64,000 nt of DNA from Streptomyces dysideae. Its GTDB lineage: Bacteria; Actinomycetota; Actinomycetes; Streptomycetales; Streptomycetaceae. The DNA lies in the NCBI RefSeq assembly GCF_001514305.1, contig NZ_KQ949096.1:104337-168336 (forward strand), in the 5' to 3' direction. The notes under the pieces were generated by a model. It was given only the letters and a program-made list of their open reading frames with translations, made no database searches and was not told the origin of the DNA. The position numbers and the translations under genes were made by a program. Numbering within the stretch: the stretch's first letter is position 1; each line of letters opens with the position of its first letter. This document shows, piece after piece, positions 1-10,967 of the stretch.

Positions 1-692
<692 letters not shown>

Positions 693-710
693 GTCGTAGT
701 CGTACGACGA

Positions 711-745
711 CGAAGGCCCGGCCCCTGGATGGGGCCGGGCCTTCG
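711..745 (+). terminator. Intrinsic terminator of hrdB
   Basis: Perfect 15-bp GC-rich stem (711-725 with 731-745) around a 5-base loop, starting 18 bp after the hrdB stop. There is no long T run, as is usual in Streptomyces. Confidence 0.85.
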
Positions 746-812
746 TGCTGCGGGCCATGACTCTCTGCGTGACTCTGGGTGTCCGATCAACACTCCGGAG
801 TAAGGAGCATGC

Positions 813-1667
813 ATGCGTTGTCGTATCGCCCGGACGCTGGCCCGGCCGTTGGTTCTGGCGGTCGCCGCAGCCGCCATACCCCTGGTGTCCGCCGCCCCCG
901 TGGCCGCCGACAGCATTGTCGTCGGCGGTTTCCCGGTCGACGTGTCCGAGGCTCCGTGGACAGTGGCGTTGGCGAGCCGTGACCGGTTCGGGGGTACGCG
1001 CGCGGGGCAGTTCTGCGGTGGCGCGGCTGTCGGCCCGACCACCGTGCTCACCGCGGCGCACTGTCTGGCCGAGGACGTGCTGGGCGCGCCACCGGACCGG
1101 GTGCGCGATCTCAAGGTCATCCAGGGCCGTACGGACCTTCTCTCCGGCCGGGGCCGGGAGATCCCCGTGCGCGACACGTGGGTGAACCCGGACTACGACG
1201 GGGTCAGTAACGCCGGGGACTTCGCTGTGCTCACCCTGGCGGCAGAGCTTCCCCAGGGTTCGGTCATCGGGATGGCGGGCGCCGGTGACGCGACCTACGA
1301 ACCGGGCGTGGGGGCGATGGTCTTCGGCTGGGGTGACACCACGGGTTCCGGCGACTACACACGCGGCCTGCGGGCCGCACGCGTGCACGTGCTGCCTGAC
1401 GCCCGCTGTGAGGAGGCGTACCCGGGCAGCTCTGAGGGCACCTATCTCGCCGCCACCATGCTGTGCGCGGGGGAGGAGGAAGGCCACCGTGACGCCTGTC
1501 AGGGGGACAGCGGCGGGCCGCTGGTCGCCCAGGGGAAGCTGATCGGGCTCGTGTCCTGGGGGAGCGGTTGTGGCAGGGCGGGCAGTCCCGGTGTCTACAC
1601 GCGGGTGTCCGCCGTCCTGCGAACGCTGGGCCGGGACGGTGTGCGCGATCCGCGTCCGGGTGCCTGA
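813..1667 (+). CDS. Secreted trypsin-like serine protease (S1 family)
   Basis: A 284-residue protein with a Sec-type signal peptide: basic start MRCRIARTLAR, hydrophobic core, and probable cleavage near residue 32 after APVAA. The mature chymotrypsin-fold domain carries the full catalytic triad: His83 in LTAAHC, Asp136 in DFAVL and Ser233 in GDSGGPL. Asp227, six residues before the serine, predicts cleavage after Arg or Lys. The N terminus of the mature domain (VVGGFPVD) resembles a zymogen activation site. AAGGAG at 802-807 sits 5 bases before the ATG. The gene lies between hrdB and parE, as in other Streptomyces. The physiological substrate is not evident from the sequence. Confidence 0.92.
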   Translation: MRCRIARTLARPLVLAVAAAAIPLVSAAPVAADSIVVGGFPVDVSEAPWTVALASRDRFGGTRAGQFCGGAAVGPTTVLTAAHCLAEDVLGAPPDRVRDLKVIQGRTDLLSGRGREIPVRDTWVNPDYDGVSNAGDFAVLTLAAELPQGSVIGMAGAGDATYEPGVGAMVFGWGDTTGSGDYTRGLRAARVHVLPDARCEEAYPGSSEGTYLAATMLCAGEEEGHRDACQGDSGGPLVAQGKLIGLVSWGSGCGRAGSPGVYTRVSAVLRTLGRDGVRDPRPGA

Positions 1668-1696
1668 GACGGAGCCCGACTGGGTTCACCGGCCAC

Positions 1697-1742
1697 GCGT
1701 ACGGGCGGCTGCCCCTGCTCTCAGGGGCAGCCGCCCGTACGC
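1697..1742. terminator. Bidirectional terminator between convergent genes
   Basis: A 21-bp perfect inverted repeat (1697-1717 with 1722-1742, loop CTCT) between the protease gene (+) and the small DUF7455-type gene (-). It would stop transcription from both sides. Confidence 0.85.
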
Positions 1743-1781
1743 CGGCCTGTGCCAGAGCTTGCTCGTCGTGGATGCGAGGTA

Positions 1782-2012
1782 TCAGCGCTCTTCTTCGGAG
1801 GCGGATGCCGGAGCAGCCGTCAGCCGCTCCGTCTCGTCCTGTATCTCAGCGGCGATCTTCTTGAGTTCCGGCTCGAACTTGCGGCCGTGGTGGGCGCAGA
1901 AGAGCAGCTCTCCACCGCTGAGCAGGACGACGCGCACGTACGCCTGGGCGCCGCAGCGGTCGCAGCGGTCAGCGGCCGTCAGCGGGCTCGCGGGGGTCAG
2001 AACAGTAGTCAC
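1782..2012 (-). CDS. Small zinc-ribbon-like DUF7455-type protein
   Basis: A 76-residue conserved actinobacterial protein. Its centre has a CDRCGAQAYVRV motif, then FCAHHGRKF, so one CxxC pair plus Cys-His-His could form a small treble-clef or zinc-ribbon site. The C terminus is a charged helix rich in Glu. Similar proteins are usually found beside the primary sigma factor and topoisomerase IV genes in Streptomyces. The function is unknown, and the family name is given from memory of the motif. The upstream region is shared with parE and is divergent, so the two genes may be co-regulated. The start is the ATG whose complement is at 2010-2012. Confidence 0.75.
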   Translation of the reverse strand: MTTVLTPASPLTAADRCDRCGAQAYVRVVLLSGGELLFCAHHGRKFEPELKKIAAEIQDETERLTAAPASASEEER

Positions 2013-2455
2013 GTCGCCTCTTCTCTAGCTCGACGAGCTGTCGTACCAGGGTCAACATCCAACCAGCCTCAAAACGTTCCCGCTCGCGGCTTCTCCCAGA
2101 GAGAAATTTTCCGAGGCGGCTGGCTGCTGCCGGTTTGGCGGCGAATGTGCCGTATTGCGTATCTGTCGTGCTTACGGTTTCGCGCTGTCGGTCAGTGGTC
2201 GGTCCCTCCGGCTGGGTTGCCGGTTTGTTCATGAGGACGTGCCCGGAGCCTAAATGGTTCATGCCTGGAAGGGAACGTGATATGTACTTCACTCCAACGA
2301 GGGATCGAACACTCATACGACTCTGGACTAGTCTGAGTTCAGACGAGGGTGGCGTTACACCGGCTCTACCAGGCCTCGGTACCCTCTGAGCGGCAACCGA
2401 AGCCGCGCCCTTACCCAAAAGGGCGTCACCTGAAATTCAGCGAGGAGCGAACCGC
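2013..2455. promoter_or_regulatory. 443-bp divergent regulatory region between the DUF7455-type gene and parE
   Basis: No convincing gene is seen here. The stretch holds two overlapping palindromes, GACTAGTC (2326-2333) and GTCTGAgtTCAGAC (2331-2344), about 110-130 bp before parE. It also has a short hairpin CGCCCTT/AAGGGCG (2406-2412 with 2419-2425) just before the parE ribosome site GAGGAG (2442-2447). The palindromes are operator candidates and the hairpin may be a leader structure; neither has a known binder. Confidence 0.45.
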
Positions 2456-4579
<2,124 letters not shown>

Positions 4580-4814
4580 CCGCTGCGCTTGGCCGGGGCC
4601 GGGTTTGTCTCGGCCTCGGCTTCGCCTTCGGCCCTGTCGTGTTTCCCACCCGAGCGCCGTGGCGGGTCTCCACCCGTGGGTGGAGGGGCGGCTGTTCGGG
4701 GATCCACCCATGATCCACCCGGGTTCCGATCTGCGGACCTGCGCTTTTCCGTAGCGTCGAAGGCGTCGGCAGCGCTCGCTGTCGGCATCGTCCTTCTTCG
4801 CTCACGGAGGCGTG

Positions 4815-5357
4815 ATGTCCGGGCTCGTCGATGCTTTGCTGATCGCGGCCGCTGTCGTGGTGGTGATCGCGCGGTTGTTGCGCGCACGCCGGATGGGTAA
4901 CGACCGGCGCTGGTGGCTCGTGCCCGTCGGCATGGCCGTCCTGGCGCTGCGCGAACCCGGCGTCGTCGACGCCGGCCACCGCACGGAGGCGCTCCTCCTG
5001 CTCGGTGCCGAGCTGGTCGTCGGCCTCGCCATGGGAGCCGCCTGGGCCTGGACGACCCGCATATGGGTGGCGCCGGACGGTTCCGTGTGGAGCAAGAGCA
5101 CCAGGAAGAGCCTGGCCGTCTGGCTCGTCGGCCTCGCCCTGCGCGTCGGCCTCTTCGCGTGCGGCGCGGTGCTGGGCGTACGCCAGGACACCTCCGCCCT
5201 CCTGCTCGCGCTCGCGGTCACCCTGCTGGTCCGCTCCGGCATCCTGGTCCGGCGTGCCCAGAGCATCGTCCAGGAGGACGGACGAGCCGCGGCGAGCGGC
5301 CGGAGCACGGCGTACGGTGACGACGTGCCCCGGCCCGCGCGGAAGGAGCGTGTGTGA
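4815..5357 (+). CDS. Integral membrane protein, possibly DUF1453/CcdC-like
   Basis: About 180 residues with four predicted transmembrane helices: near residues 5-20, 33-45, 60-80, and two more at 103-145. The topology and length resemble DUF1453/CcdC-type membrane proteins, but I assign this only tentatively. The ATG at 4815 has GGAGG at 4806-4810; GTG at 4812 is too close to it. The stop overlaps the following sensor kinase start by 4 bases (GTGA), so it is co-translated with the two-component system. It may be an accessory membrane component of signal sensing, which is inference from context only. Confidence 0.7.
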   Translation: MSGLVDALLIAAAVVVVIARLLRARRMGNDRRWWLVPVGMAVLALREPGVVDAGHRTEALLLLGAELVVGLAMGAAWAWTTRIWVAPDGSVWSKSTRKSLAVWLVGLALRVGLFACGAVLGVRQDTSALLLALAVTLLVRSGILVRRAQSIVQEDGRAAASGRSTAYGDDVPRPARKERV

Positions 5358-6505
5358 CGGAGAACGTCTGGACGCGCTGGCCCTCCCGTGAGGCGCTCGG
5401 GCGCGAGGGAGTCTCCCAGCCCCGACGACTGGTTGCCCGGGCCGTGCGGCTGATGGTCCTGGGCATGCTCCTGTGGGGCGCCGTCAGTATCGCTCCGGGG
5501 CATCGCGGGGGCGCGGTCGGAGCGGTCGTCGGCATTCTGGTGGCGGCGCTGATCGCCTGGGCCCTCTTCCGCACGACGCACGACCACCGGCTCTGGCCCT
5601 CGCTCGCGCTCATCACGGTGCTGCTGGGGATCGCGGTCGCCGCCCAGGCTGCCGGCTTCCCGGTTCCCGCCCTCGTCATATGGTGCGGCTGCGCGGTCAC
5701 CGCGCTGGAAAGGCTGCCGCTCGCGGCCGCCCTGCCCGTGTCCTCGGTCGCTCTCGCGTCGTACGCGGGGTTCAACGACGACTCGTGGCTGAGCACAGCG
5801 ACCACGGCAGCCGGGCTCGCCCTCGCCGGATACGTCCTGCGGCTGGACGCCGAGGCCCGGGCCAACGCCCAGCGGCTGCTCGCCCAGGAGCGGGCCGCGC
5901 GGGCGGCCGAGGCGGAGACGGCGGCCCTCGCGGAGCGGGCGCGCATCGCGCGGGAGATCCACGACGTACTGGCCCACAGCCTCTCGGCGCAGCTGGTGCA
6001 CCTGGAGGCGGCCCGGCTGCTGATCGAGCGGGGTGCAGACCGGGACCAGATCCTCGAAAGGGTTGTGGCGGCACGGGGCATGGCGCGGGAAGGTCTTGCC
6101 GAGACCCGGCAGGCGCTGTCGGCGCTGCGTGGGGAGCTGACCCCGCTGGAGGATTTCCTGGCCCGGCTGGTCGGTACGGCCGACGGGGCCGAGGTCACCA
6201 TTACGGGTGAGCGCAGACCGCTGCCGGCCGAGGCGTCGCAGGCCGTGCGCAGGGTCGCCCAGGAGGCTCTGACGAACGTCCGTAAGCATGCGCCGGGTGC
6301 CAAGGTGCGGGTGCGGCTGGACTACGCCGAGCAACAAGTGACCCTGGACGTGCGGGACTCGGGCGGTGCGCCGGGCGAACTCACGGCGTCGGGAGGCGGG
6401 TACGGTCTGCTGGGCATGCGGGAGCGTGCCGAGTTGCTGGGCGGTTCGCTGGCCGCCGGACCGGGCAAGGAGGGGTTCGTGGTGACGCTGAAGGTGCCCG
6501 TATGA
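5354..6505 (+). CDS. NarL/DesK-type membrane sensor histidine kinase
   Basis: A 383-residue kinase. The N-terminal half holds about five to six transmembrane segments with very short loops, so the sensor is probably intramembrane. It is followed by a coiled segment rich in Ala, Glu and Arg (residues 155-195), then a HisKA_3 dimerisation domain with phospho-accepting His203 in AREIHDVLAHSL. A HATPase domain at the C terminus has EALTNVRKHAPGA, DSGGAPGE and YGLLGMRERAELLGG. It overlaps its neighbours by 4 bases at both ends, giving a membrane protein-kinase-regulator operon. The signal is unknown. Confidence 0.9.
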   Translation: MTENVWTRWPSREALGREGVSQPRRLVARAVRLMVLGMLLWGAVSIAPGHRGGAVGAVVGILVAALIAWALFRTTHDHRLWPSLALITVLLGIAVAAQAAGFPVPALVIWCGCAVTALERLPLAAALPVSSVALASYAGFNDDSWLSTATTAAGLALAGYVLRLDAEARANAQRLLAQERAARAAEAETAALAERARIAREIHDVLAHSLSAQLVHLEAARLLIERGADRDQILERVVAARGMAREGLAETRQALSALRGELTPLEDFLARLVGTADGAEVTITGERRPLPAEASQAVRRVAQEALTNVRKHAPGAKVRVRLDYAEQQVTLDVRDSGGAPGELTASGGGYGLLGMRERAELLGGSLAAGPGKEGFVVTLKVPV

Positions 6506-7185
6506 CGGAGGAGGCGGAGAGAGAGCCCGCGCGCGTGGTGGTCGCGGACGACCAGACCGTCGTCCGTGAGGGCATCGTGATGTTGCTGGGACTGCTGCCC
6601 GGGATCGAGGTCGTCGGCGCCGCGGGAGACGGGGACGAGGCGGTGCGGCTGGTCGCCGAACTCGCCCCGGACGTGGTGCTGATGGACCTGCGGATGCCCC
6701 GCTGCGACGGCGTGGAGGCGACGCGGCGGATCCGGACCGAGCACCCGGGGACGCAGGTCGTGGTGCTCACGACGTACGCGGACGACGAGTCGCTGTTCCC
6801 GGCGCTGAGAGCGGGGGCGCGTGGCTACCTCACCAAGGACGCGGGGGGTGATGAGATCGTTCGGGCCGTGCACAGCGTGCTGTCCGGGGACGCGGGGCTG
6901 TCGCCGAGCATCCAGCGGCGGCTGCTGGAGCGGCTGTCGGCCCCCGAGCCGCGGCCTGCCGCGTCGGCGGAGGCGCCGGACGGGCTCACCGGGCGGGAGA
7001 CCGAGGTGCTGGTGCTGATCGCGGAGGGGCTGAACAATCAGGAGATTGCCCGCAAGCTGCACGTCTCCACCGCGACCGTGAAGACGCACATCAACAACCT
7101 GTTCGCCAAGACGGGGCTCAAGGACCGTGCCCAGGCGGTGCGTTACGCGTATGCGAAGGGGCTTGCGCGGCCACCTGTGGGATGA
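6502..7185 (+). CDS. LuxR/NarL-family response regulator
   Basis: A 227-residue regulator and cognate partner of the kinase just upstream (ATGA overlap). The receiver domain has acidic residues Asp16-Asp17, phospho-acceptor Asp62 in VLMDLRMP, and the conserved Lys in LTKDAGG. The C-terminal LuxR-type helix-turn-helix reads LTGRETEVLVLIAEGLNNQE, then IARKLHVSTATVKTHINNLF. The target genes are not evident. The following DUF485/symporter operon begins 68 bp downstream and could be a target. Confidence 0.92.
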   Translation: MTEEAEREPARVVVADDQTVVREGIVMLLGLLPGIEVVGAAGDGDEAVRLVAELAPDVVLMDLRMPRCDGVEATRRIRTEHPGTQVVVLTTYADDESLFPALRAGARGYLTKDAGGDEIVRAVHSVLSGDAGLSPSIQRRLLERLSAPEPRPAASAEAPDGLTGRETEVLVLIAEGLNNQEIARKLHVSTATVKTHINNLFAKTGLKDRAQAVRYAYAKGLARPPVG

Positions 7186-7253
7186 ATCACCTGATGGGGT
7201 GAACAGCGAGGAGAAGGAGAGTCGGGCATCTTCCGTTCTGTCCATCCTTGGGC

Positions 7254-7814
7254 ATGCAGTCAAGCAACGGTCGTCCCCGCGGAGCCGGGGGTGGTCCCGA
7301 AAGTTCGGTCGAGAACCACGAAGGTCACGCCCCGGCTCCTGCCGAGGTGTCCGGCAGCATGCGGTACGACGACCCCTGGTACGACGCGCTTGCCTCCGGG
7401 TGGGGCGAGTTGGACGGCACGGGTGTTCCCGCCGACGTGGTTCCGCCGGCGCGGCGGGAGCGCGAGGAGGGGGCCATGGTCGCGGCTGATGTCTACCTCG
7501 AGGTGCAGCGCAGCGCGGCCTTCCAGGAGGTGCGCAGTCGGTACCGGAGATTCGTGGTGCCGGCGGTGATCGTCTTCCTCGCGTGGTACGTGGGGTACGT
7601 CGTGGCCGCCACGACTGCGCCCGGGCTGATGGCCCGGCCAGTGGCGGGCGCCGTGAACGTGGCGATGGTCGCAGGACTCGGGCAGTTCCTCACGACCTTC
7701 CTGCTTACCTGGGCGTACGCCCGGCACGCGCGGTTGCGCAGGGACCGTGCCGCGCTCGAACTGCGCTGGGACACCCAGGAGCTGACGCGCGGCGTGAGAG
7801 GCGGTACTTCGTGA
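7254..7814 (+). CDS. DUF485 membrane protein, partner of the acetate symporter
   Basis: A small inner-membrane protein of the YjcH/DUF485 family. The DUF485 core is residues 75 to 170, with two transmembrane helices: FVVPAVIVFLAWYVGYVVAA and a second near VAMVAGLGQFLTTFLLTWAY. Upstream is a hydrophilic 74-residue extension that includes YDDPWYDALASGWGE. An internal ATG at 7476 has a much stronger ribosome site (GAGGAGGGGG) and would give a 112-residue protein of normal DUF485 length. The ATG at 7254 has only a weak site, so the start is uncertain. The stop overlaps the symporter start (GTGA), the usual acs-yjcH-actP-like pairing. Confidence 0.8.
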   Translation: MQSSNGRPRGAGGGPESSVENHEGHAPAPAEVSGSMRYDDPWYDALASGWGELDGTGVPADVVPPARREREEGAMVAADVYLEVQRSAAFQEVRSRYRRFVVPAVIVFLAWYVGYVVAATTAPGLMARPVAGAVNVAMVAGLGQFLTTFLLTWAYARHARLRRDRAALELRWDTQELTRGVRGGTS

Positions 7815-9403
7815 CGGGCGACCACCAGACCCTGGCGCTGCTGCTGTTCAGCGCGTTTGTGGCGGTCACGCTGGGGATCACGACCTGGGTGAGCCGCAAC
7901 CGGCATGGATCGGCGGAGGAGTTCTACGCGGGCGGCCGTCTCTTCTCGCCGATGGAGAATGGTTTTGCCATCGCGGGCGACTACATGTCGGCCGCGTCCT
8001 TCCTCGGTATCTCCGGGCTCATCGCACTGTTCGGCTACGACGGGTTGCTGTACTCGGTGGGCTTCCTCGTGGCCTGGCTGGTGGTGCTGTTCCTCGTCGC
8101 CGAACTGGTGCGCAACTGCGGGCGGTTCACGCTCGCCGACGTGGTCGCCGCACGGATGAACGAGCGGCCTGTGCGGATCGCGGCGGGAACTTCCTCGGTC
8201 ACCGTGTCCGTTCTGTATCTGGTCGCGCAGATGGTGGGCGCGGGCAGCCTGGTGGCGCTGCTGCTCGGGGGCAAGAGCGAGGCGGCGCAGGCCTGGACCG
8301 TCATCGGTGTCGGCGCGCTCATGGTGATCTATGTGTCGTTGGGAGGGATGCGGGCCACCACGTGGATCCAGATCGTCAAGGCGGTCCTGCTGCTCGGCGG
8401 CACCATCACGTTGACCGTGCTCGTCCTGGTGCGGTTCCACGGCGACTTCGACCGGCTGCTGCTCACGGCGGCCGAGCGCAGTGGGCACGGCGAGGCGTTC
8501 CTGGCACCGGGGCTGAAGTACGGCGGGGACTGGATGGCCCAGTTCGACTTCATCAGCCTGGGGATCGCACTGGTGCTGGGCACCGCCGGGCTGCCACACA
8601 TCCTGTCCCGCTTCTACACCGTGCCCACCGCACGCGCGGCACGGCGTTCGGTGGTCTGGTCGATCGGGCTCATCGGCGGGTTCTACCTGATGACGATCGT
8701 GCTCGGCTTCGGCGCGGCCGCGATCGTCGGGCCGGAGGCCGTACGGGGATCGAACGCGGCCGGGAACACGGCGGTTCCGCTGCTCGCCCTCGACCTGGGC
8801 GGTGGCGCGAACTCCACCGGAGGAACGGTTCTCTTCGCGATCGTCGCCGCTGTAGCCTTCGCCACGATCCTCGCCGTGGTCGCCGGGATCACGCTCGCCT
8901 CCTCGGCGTCCGTGGCCCACGACCTGTACGCGTCACTGCGGCGCCGGCGGTCCGAGCCGCGCAGCGAGGTGGCCGTGGCACGTGCTGCCGCGGTCGGCAT
9001 CGGCGTCGTCGCGATCGGCCTGGGTCTGCTGGCCCGCGACCTCAATGTCGCCTTCCTGGTGGGCCTGGCCTTCGCCGTGGCCGCGTCCGCCAATCTGCCG
9101 GTGCTGCTCTACTCACTGTTCTGGCGCGGCTTCACCACCCGCGGTGCGGTGTGGGCCGTGTACGGCGGCCTGATCCCGGCCGTGGGGCTCGTGGTGCTGT
9201 CGCCGGTGGTGTCCGGCAGCCCCGACTCGCTGTTCCCCGGCGTCGACTTCCAGTACTTCCCGCTGCAGAACCCGGGTCTCGTCTCGATTCCGCTGGGCTT
9301 CCTCGCGGGTTGGCTCGGCACGGTCACCTCGGCCGAGATCCCGGATGCCGCCAAGCACGCGGAGACCGAGGTGCGGTCGCTGACGGGGGCGGGGGCGGTG
9401 TAG
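7811..9403 (+). CDS. actP: Cation/acetate symporter, sodium:solute symporter family
   Basis: A 530-residue permease of the SSS family with about 13 transmembrane helices. Features typical of ActP/MctC-like monocarboxylate carriers are AEEFYAGGRLFSP and GDYMSAASFLGISGLIALFG near the N terminus, then GTAGLPHILSRFYTVP mid-protein. It likely imports acetate and other short monocarboxylates with a cation. It is translationally coupled to the DUF485 gene. The adjacent dicarboxylate-type response regulator on the other strand (9441-10136) is a plausible regulator. Substrate assignment is by family only; pyruvate or propionate are alternatives. Confidence 0.88.
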   Translation: MTGDHQTLALLLFSAFVAVTLGITTWVSRNRHGSAEEFYAGGRLFSPMENGFAIAGDYMSAASFLGISGLIALFGYDGLLYSVGFLVAWLVVLFLVAELVRNCGRFTLADVVAARMNERPVRIAAGTSSVTVSVLYLVAQMVGAGSLVALLLGGKSEAAQAWTVIGVGALMVIYVSLGGMRATTWIQIVKAVLLLGGTITLTVLVLVRFHGDFDRLLLTAAERSGHGEAFLAPGLKYGGDWMAQFDFISLGIALVLGTAGLPHILSRFYTVPTARAARRSVVWSIGLIGGFYLMTIVLGFGAAAIVGPEAVRGSNAAGNTAVPLLALDLGGGANSTGGTVLFAIVAAVAFATILAVVAGITLASSASVAHDLYASLRRRRSEPRSEVAVARAAAVGIGVVAIGLGLLARDLNVAFLVGLAFAVAASANLPVLLYSLFWRGFTTRGAVWAVYGGLIPAVGLVVLSPVVSGSPDSLFPGVDFQYFPLQNPGLVSIPLGFLAGWLGTVTSAEIPDAAKHAETEVRSLTGAGAV

Positions 9404-9440
9404 GGGCGGCGCCGTCAGCGGCGTACGGCTTCGGGCTCGA

Positions 9441-10136
9441 CTACGGCGCCACCCACGCGTACCGGTGTTCCGGGCGTCCCGTGTCGCCGTACCGGAGGGA
9501 GAGGCGGAGGTGGCCGGCCTGTTCCAGGTGGCGGAGGTAGCGCTGGGCCGTGGAGCGGCTCAGGCCGGTCTCGGCAGCCACCTCGTGCGCCGAGAGCGGG
9601 CGGTTCGCGCGGTGCAGGACACGGCGGATCAGGTCCGCCGTCGGCTCCGAGTGCCCGCTCGGCAGGCCCGGTGACGACGACGGCGCCGGCGTGGTGCGCA
9701 GCGCGTCGAAGATGCGGTCCACCTGCTCCTGGCCGGCGATGCCGCGGCCGCCGACCCGGTCCACGGTGCGGCGCAGGGCGGCGTACGAGTCGAGGCGGGT
9801 GCGCAGCGCGGCGAAGGTGAACGGCTTGACCAGGTAGTGCAGGGCGCCCAGGCGCATCGCGGTCTGCACGGTCTCCACGTCACCGGCCGCTGTGATCATG
9901 ATGACGTCGGTGCCGTGGCCCTGTTCCCGCATGCGGTGGACGAGGTCGAGACCCGTTCCGTCGGGCAGGTAGTGGTCGAGCAGGACCAGGTCGATGGACC
10001 CGCGCTGCACGGCGGTCAGGGCCTGGGCGGCGCTGTGGGCGCGGGCGGCGACGCGGAAGCCGGGAACCCTTCCCACGTACTTGGCGTTGATCTCTGCGAC
10101 GCGGACATCGTCGTCCACGACCAGGACGTCAATCAT
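9441..10136 (-). CDS. CitB/DcuR-type response regulator without an adjacent own kinase
   Basis: A 231-residue regulator. The receiver domain has the acidic cluster VVDDD and phospho-acceptor Asp54 in LVLLDHYLPDGTGLD. The C-terminal winged-helix DNA-binding region reads LSAHEVAAETGLSRSTAQRY then LRHLEQAGHLRLSLRYG. It is a tandem paralogue of the regulator at 10287-10967, with nearly the same ending (GDTGRPEHRYAWV versus GDAGRPEHRYVWA). Start chosen at the ATG before IDVLVVDDD, with GAAAGAGG upstream. It ends close to actP on the opposite strand and may control it, or share the kinase at 10964-12646. The 150-bp gap upstream is AT-richer than its surroundings. Confidence 0.88.
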   Translation of the reverse strand: MIDVLVVDDDVRVAEINAKYVGRVPGFRVAARAHSAAQALTAVQRGSIDLVLLDHYLPDGTGLDLVHRMREQGHGTDVIMITAAGDVETVQTAMRLGALHYLVKPFTFAALRTRLDSYAALRRTVDRVGGRGIAGQEQVDRIFDALRTTPAPSSSPGLPSGHSEPTADLIRRVLHRANRPLSAHEVAAETGLSRSTAQRYLRHLEQAGHLRLSLRYGDTGRPEHRYAWVAP

Positions 10137-10286
10137 CGGGCCTCTTTCCGTCAAGGCCAGGCGGGCGCTGAACCCGGTGCTTCGGCTTGGCTGTTGTAGC
10201 CCGAGTAAAAACGAGCACAACAGGCCGCTGCAAGCAAAAGCACATCTTGCACTCAGAAGACGGACAGCGAACTACAGCGAACTGGC

Positions 10287-10967
10287 TCAGGCGCGGGTCG
10301 CCCACACGTAACGGTGTTCCGGACGGCCCGCGTCGCCGTACTTGAGGGTGAGCCGGGCGCGTCCCGTGCGCTCCAGGAGCTTCAGATAGCGCTGGGCGGT
10401 CTGGCGGCTCACTCCCGTCCGTTCGGCGATCTCCTGCGCCGACAGGGGGCCTTCGGCGTTCATCAGGGACTGACGTATGAGCTCCGCGGTGGTGGGGGAG
10501 TGACCTTTGGGGAGTTCGGGTTCCGACGGTGTGGACAGGGCGCCGAAGATGCGGTCCACCTCGGCCTGTTCCGCCTCGCCGCCGCCGTCGAGGGCGCGGC
10601 GCAGCTCCGCGTACGCCTCCAGCTTGGCGCGCAGACCGGCGAAGGCGAACGGTTTCACCAGGTACTGCAGCGCGCCGTGCCGCATCGCCGCCTGCACGGT
10701 CGAGATGTCCCGGGCCGCCGTCACCATGATCACGTCGGTCTCGTGGCCGCGCCGGCGCATCTCCTGGACGACCGCGAGGCCGGTCTCGTCGGGCAGATAG
10801 TGGTCCATGAGGACCAGGTCGAGACGGGGCAGCTCCTCCACCTGGCGCAGTGCCTCGGCCGCGCTGTGCGCCTCGCCGGCCACGTGGAAGCCCGGCACCT
10901 TCTCGACGTAGGCGGCGTTGACCCGGGCGACCCGTGTGTCGTCGTCCACGACCAGGACCTCGATCAT
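10287..10967 (-). CDS. CitB/DcuR-type response regulator
   Basis: A 226-residue regulator with receiver domain (VVDDD, phospho-acceptor Asp55 in LVLMDHYLPDETGL) and winged-helix output domain (LSAQEIAERTGVSRQTAQRY). Its ATG overlaps the stop of the upstream sensor kinase (ATGA), marking it as the cognate partner. The family senses external citrate, malate or other C4/C6 carboxylates through the kinase and switches on uptake or catabolic genes. Candidate targets here are the monocarboxylate symporter and the two citrate synthase genes nearby; this is inference. Confidence 0.9.
   Translation of the reverse strand: MIEVLVVDDDTRVARVNAAYVEKVPGFHVAGEAHSAAEALRQVEELPRLDLVLMDHYLPDETGLAVVQEMRRRGHETDVIMVTAARDISTVQAAMRHGALQYLVKPFAFAGLRAKLEAYAELRRALDGGGEAEQAEVDRIFGALSTPSEPELPKGHSPTTAELIRQSLMNAEGPLSAQEIAERTGVSRQTAQRYLKLLERTGRARLTLKYGDAGRPEHRYVWATRA

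Noticed and set aside
2301..2320. A LexA-like half site GATCGAACACTC upstream of parE
   Set aside because: Only one half of the actinobacterial GAAC...GTTC box is present.
1969..2418. A 149-codon minus-strand frame in the parE upstream region
   Set aside because: It overlaps the start of the DUF7455-type gene in another frame, shows no domain or ribosome site, and covers promoter-like AT-rich DNA.
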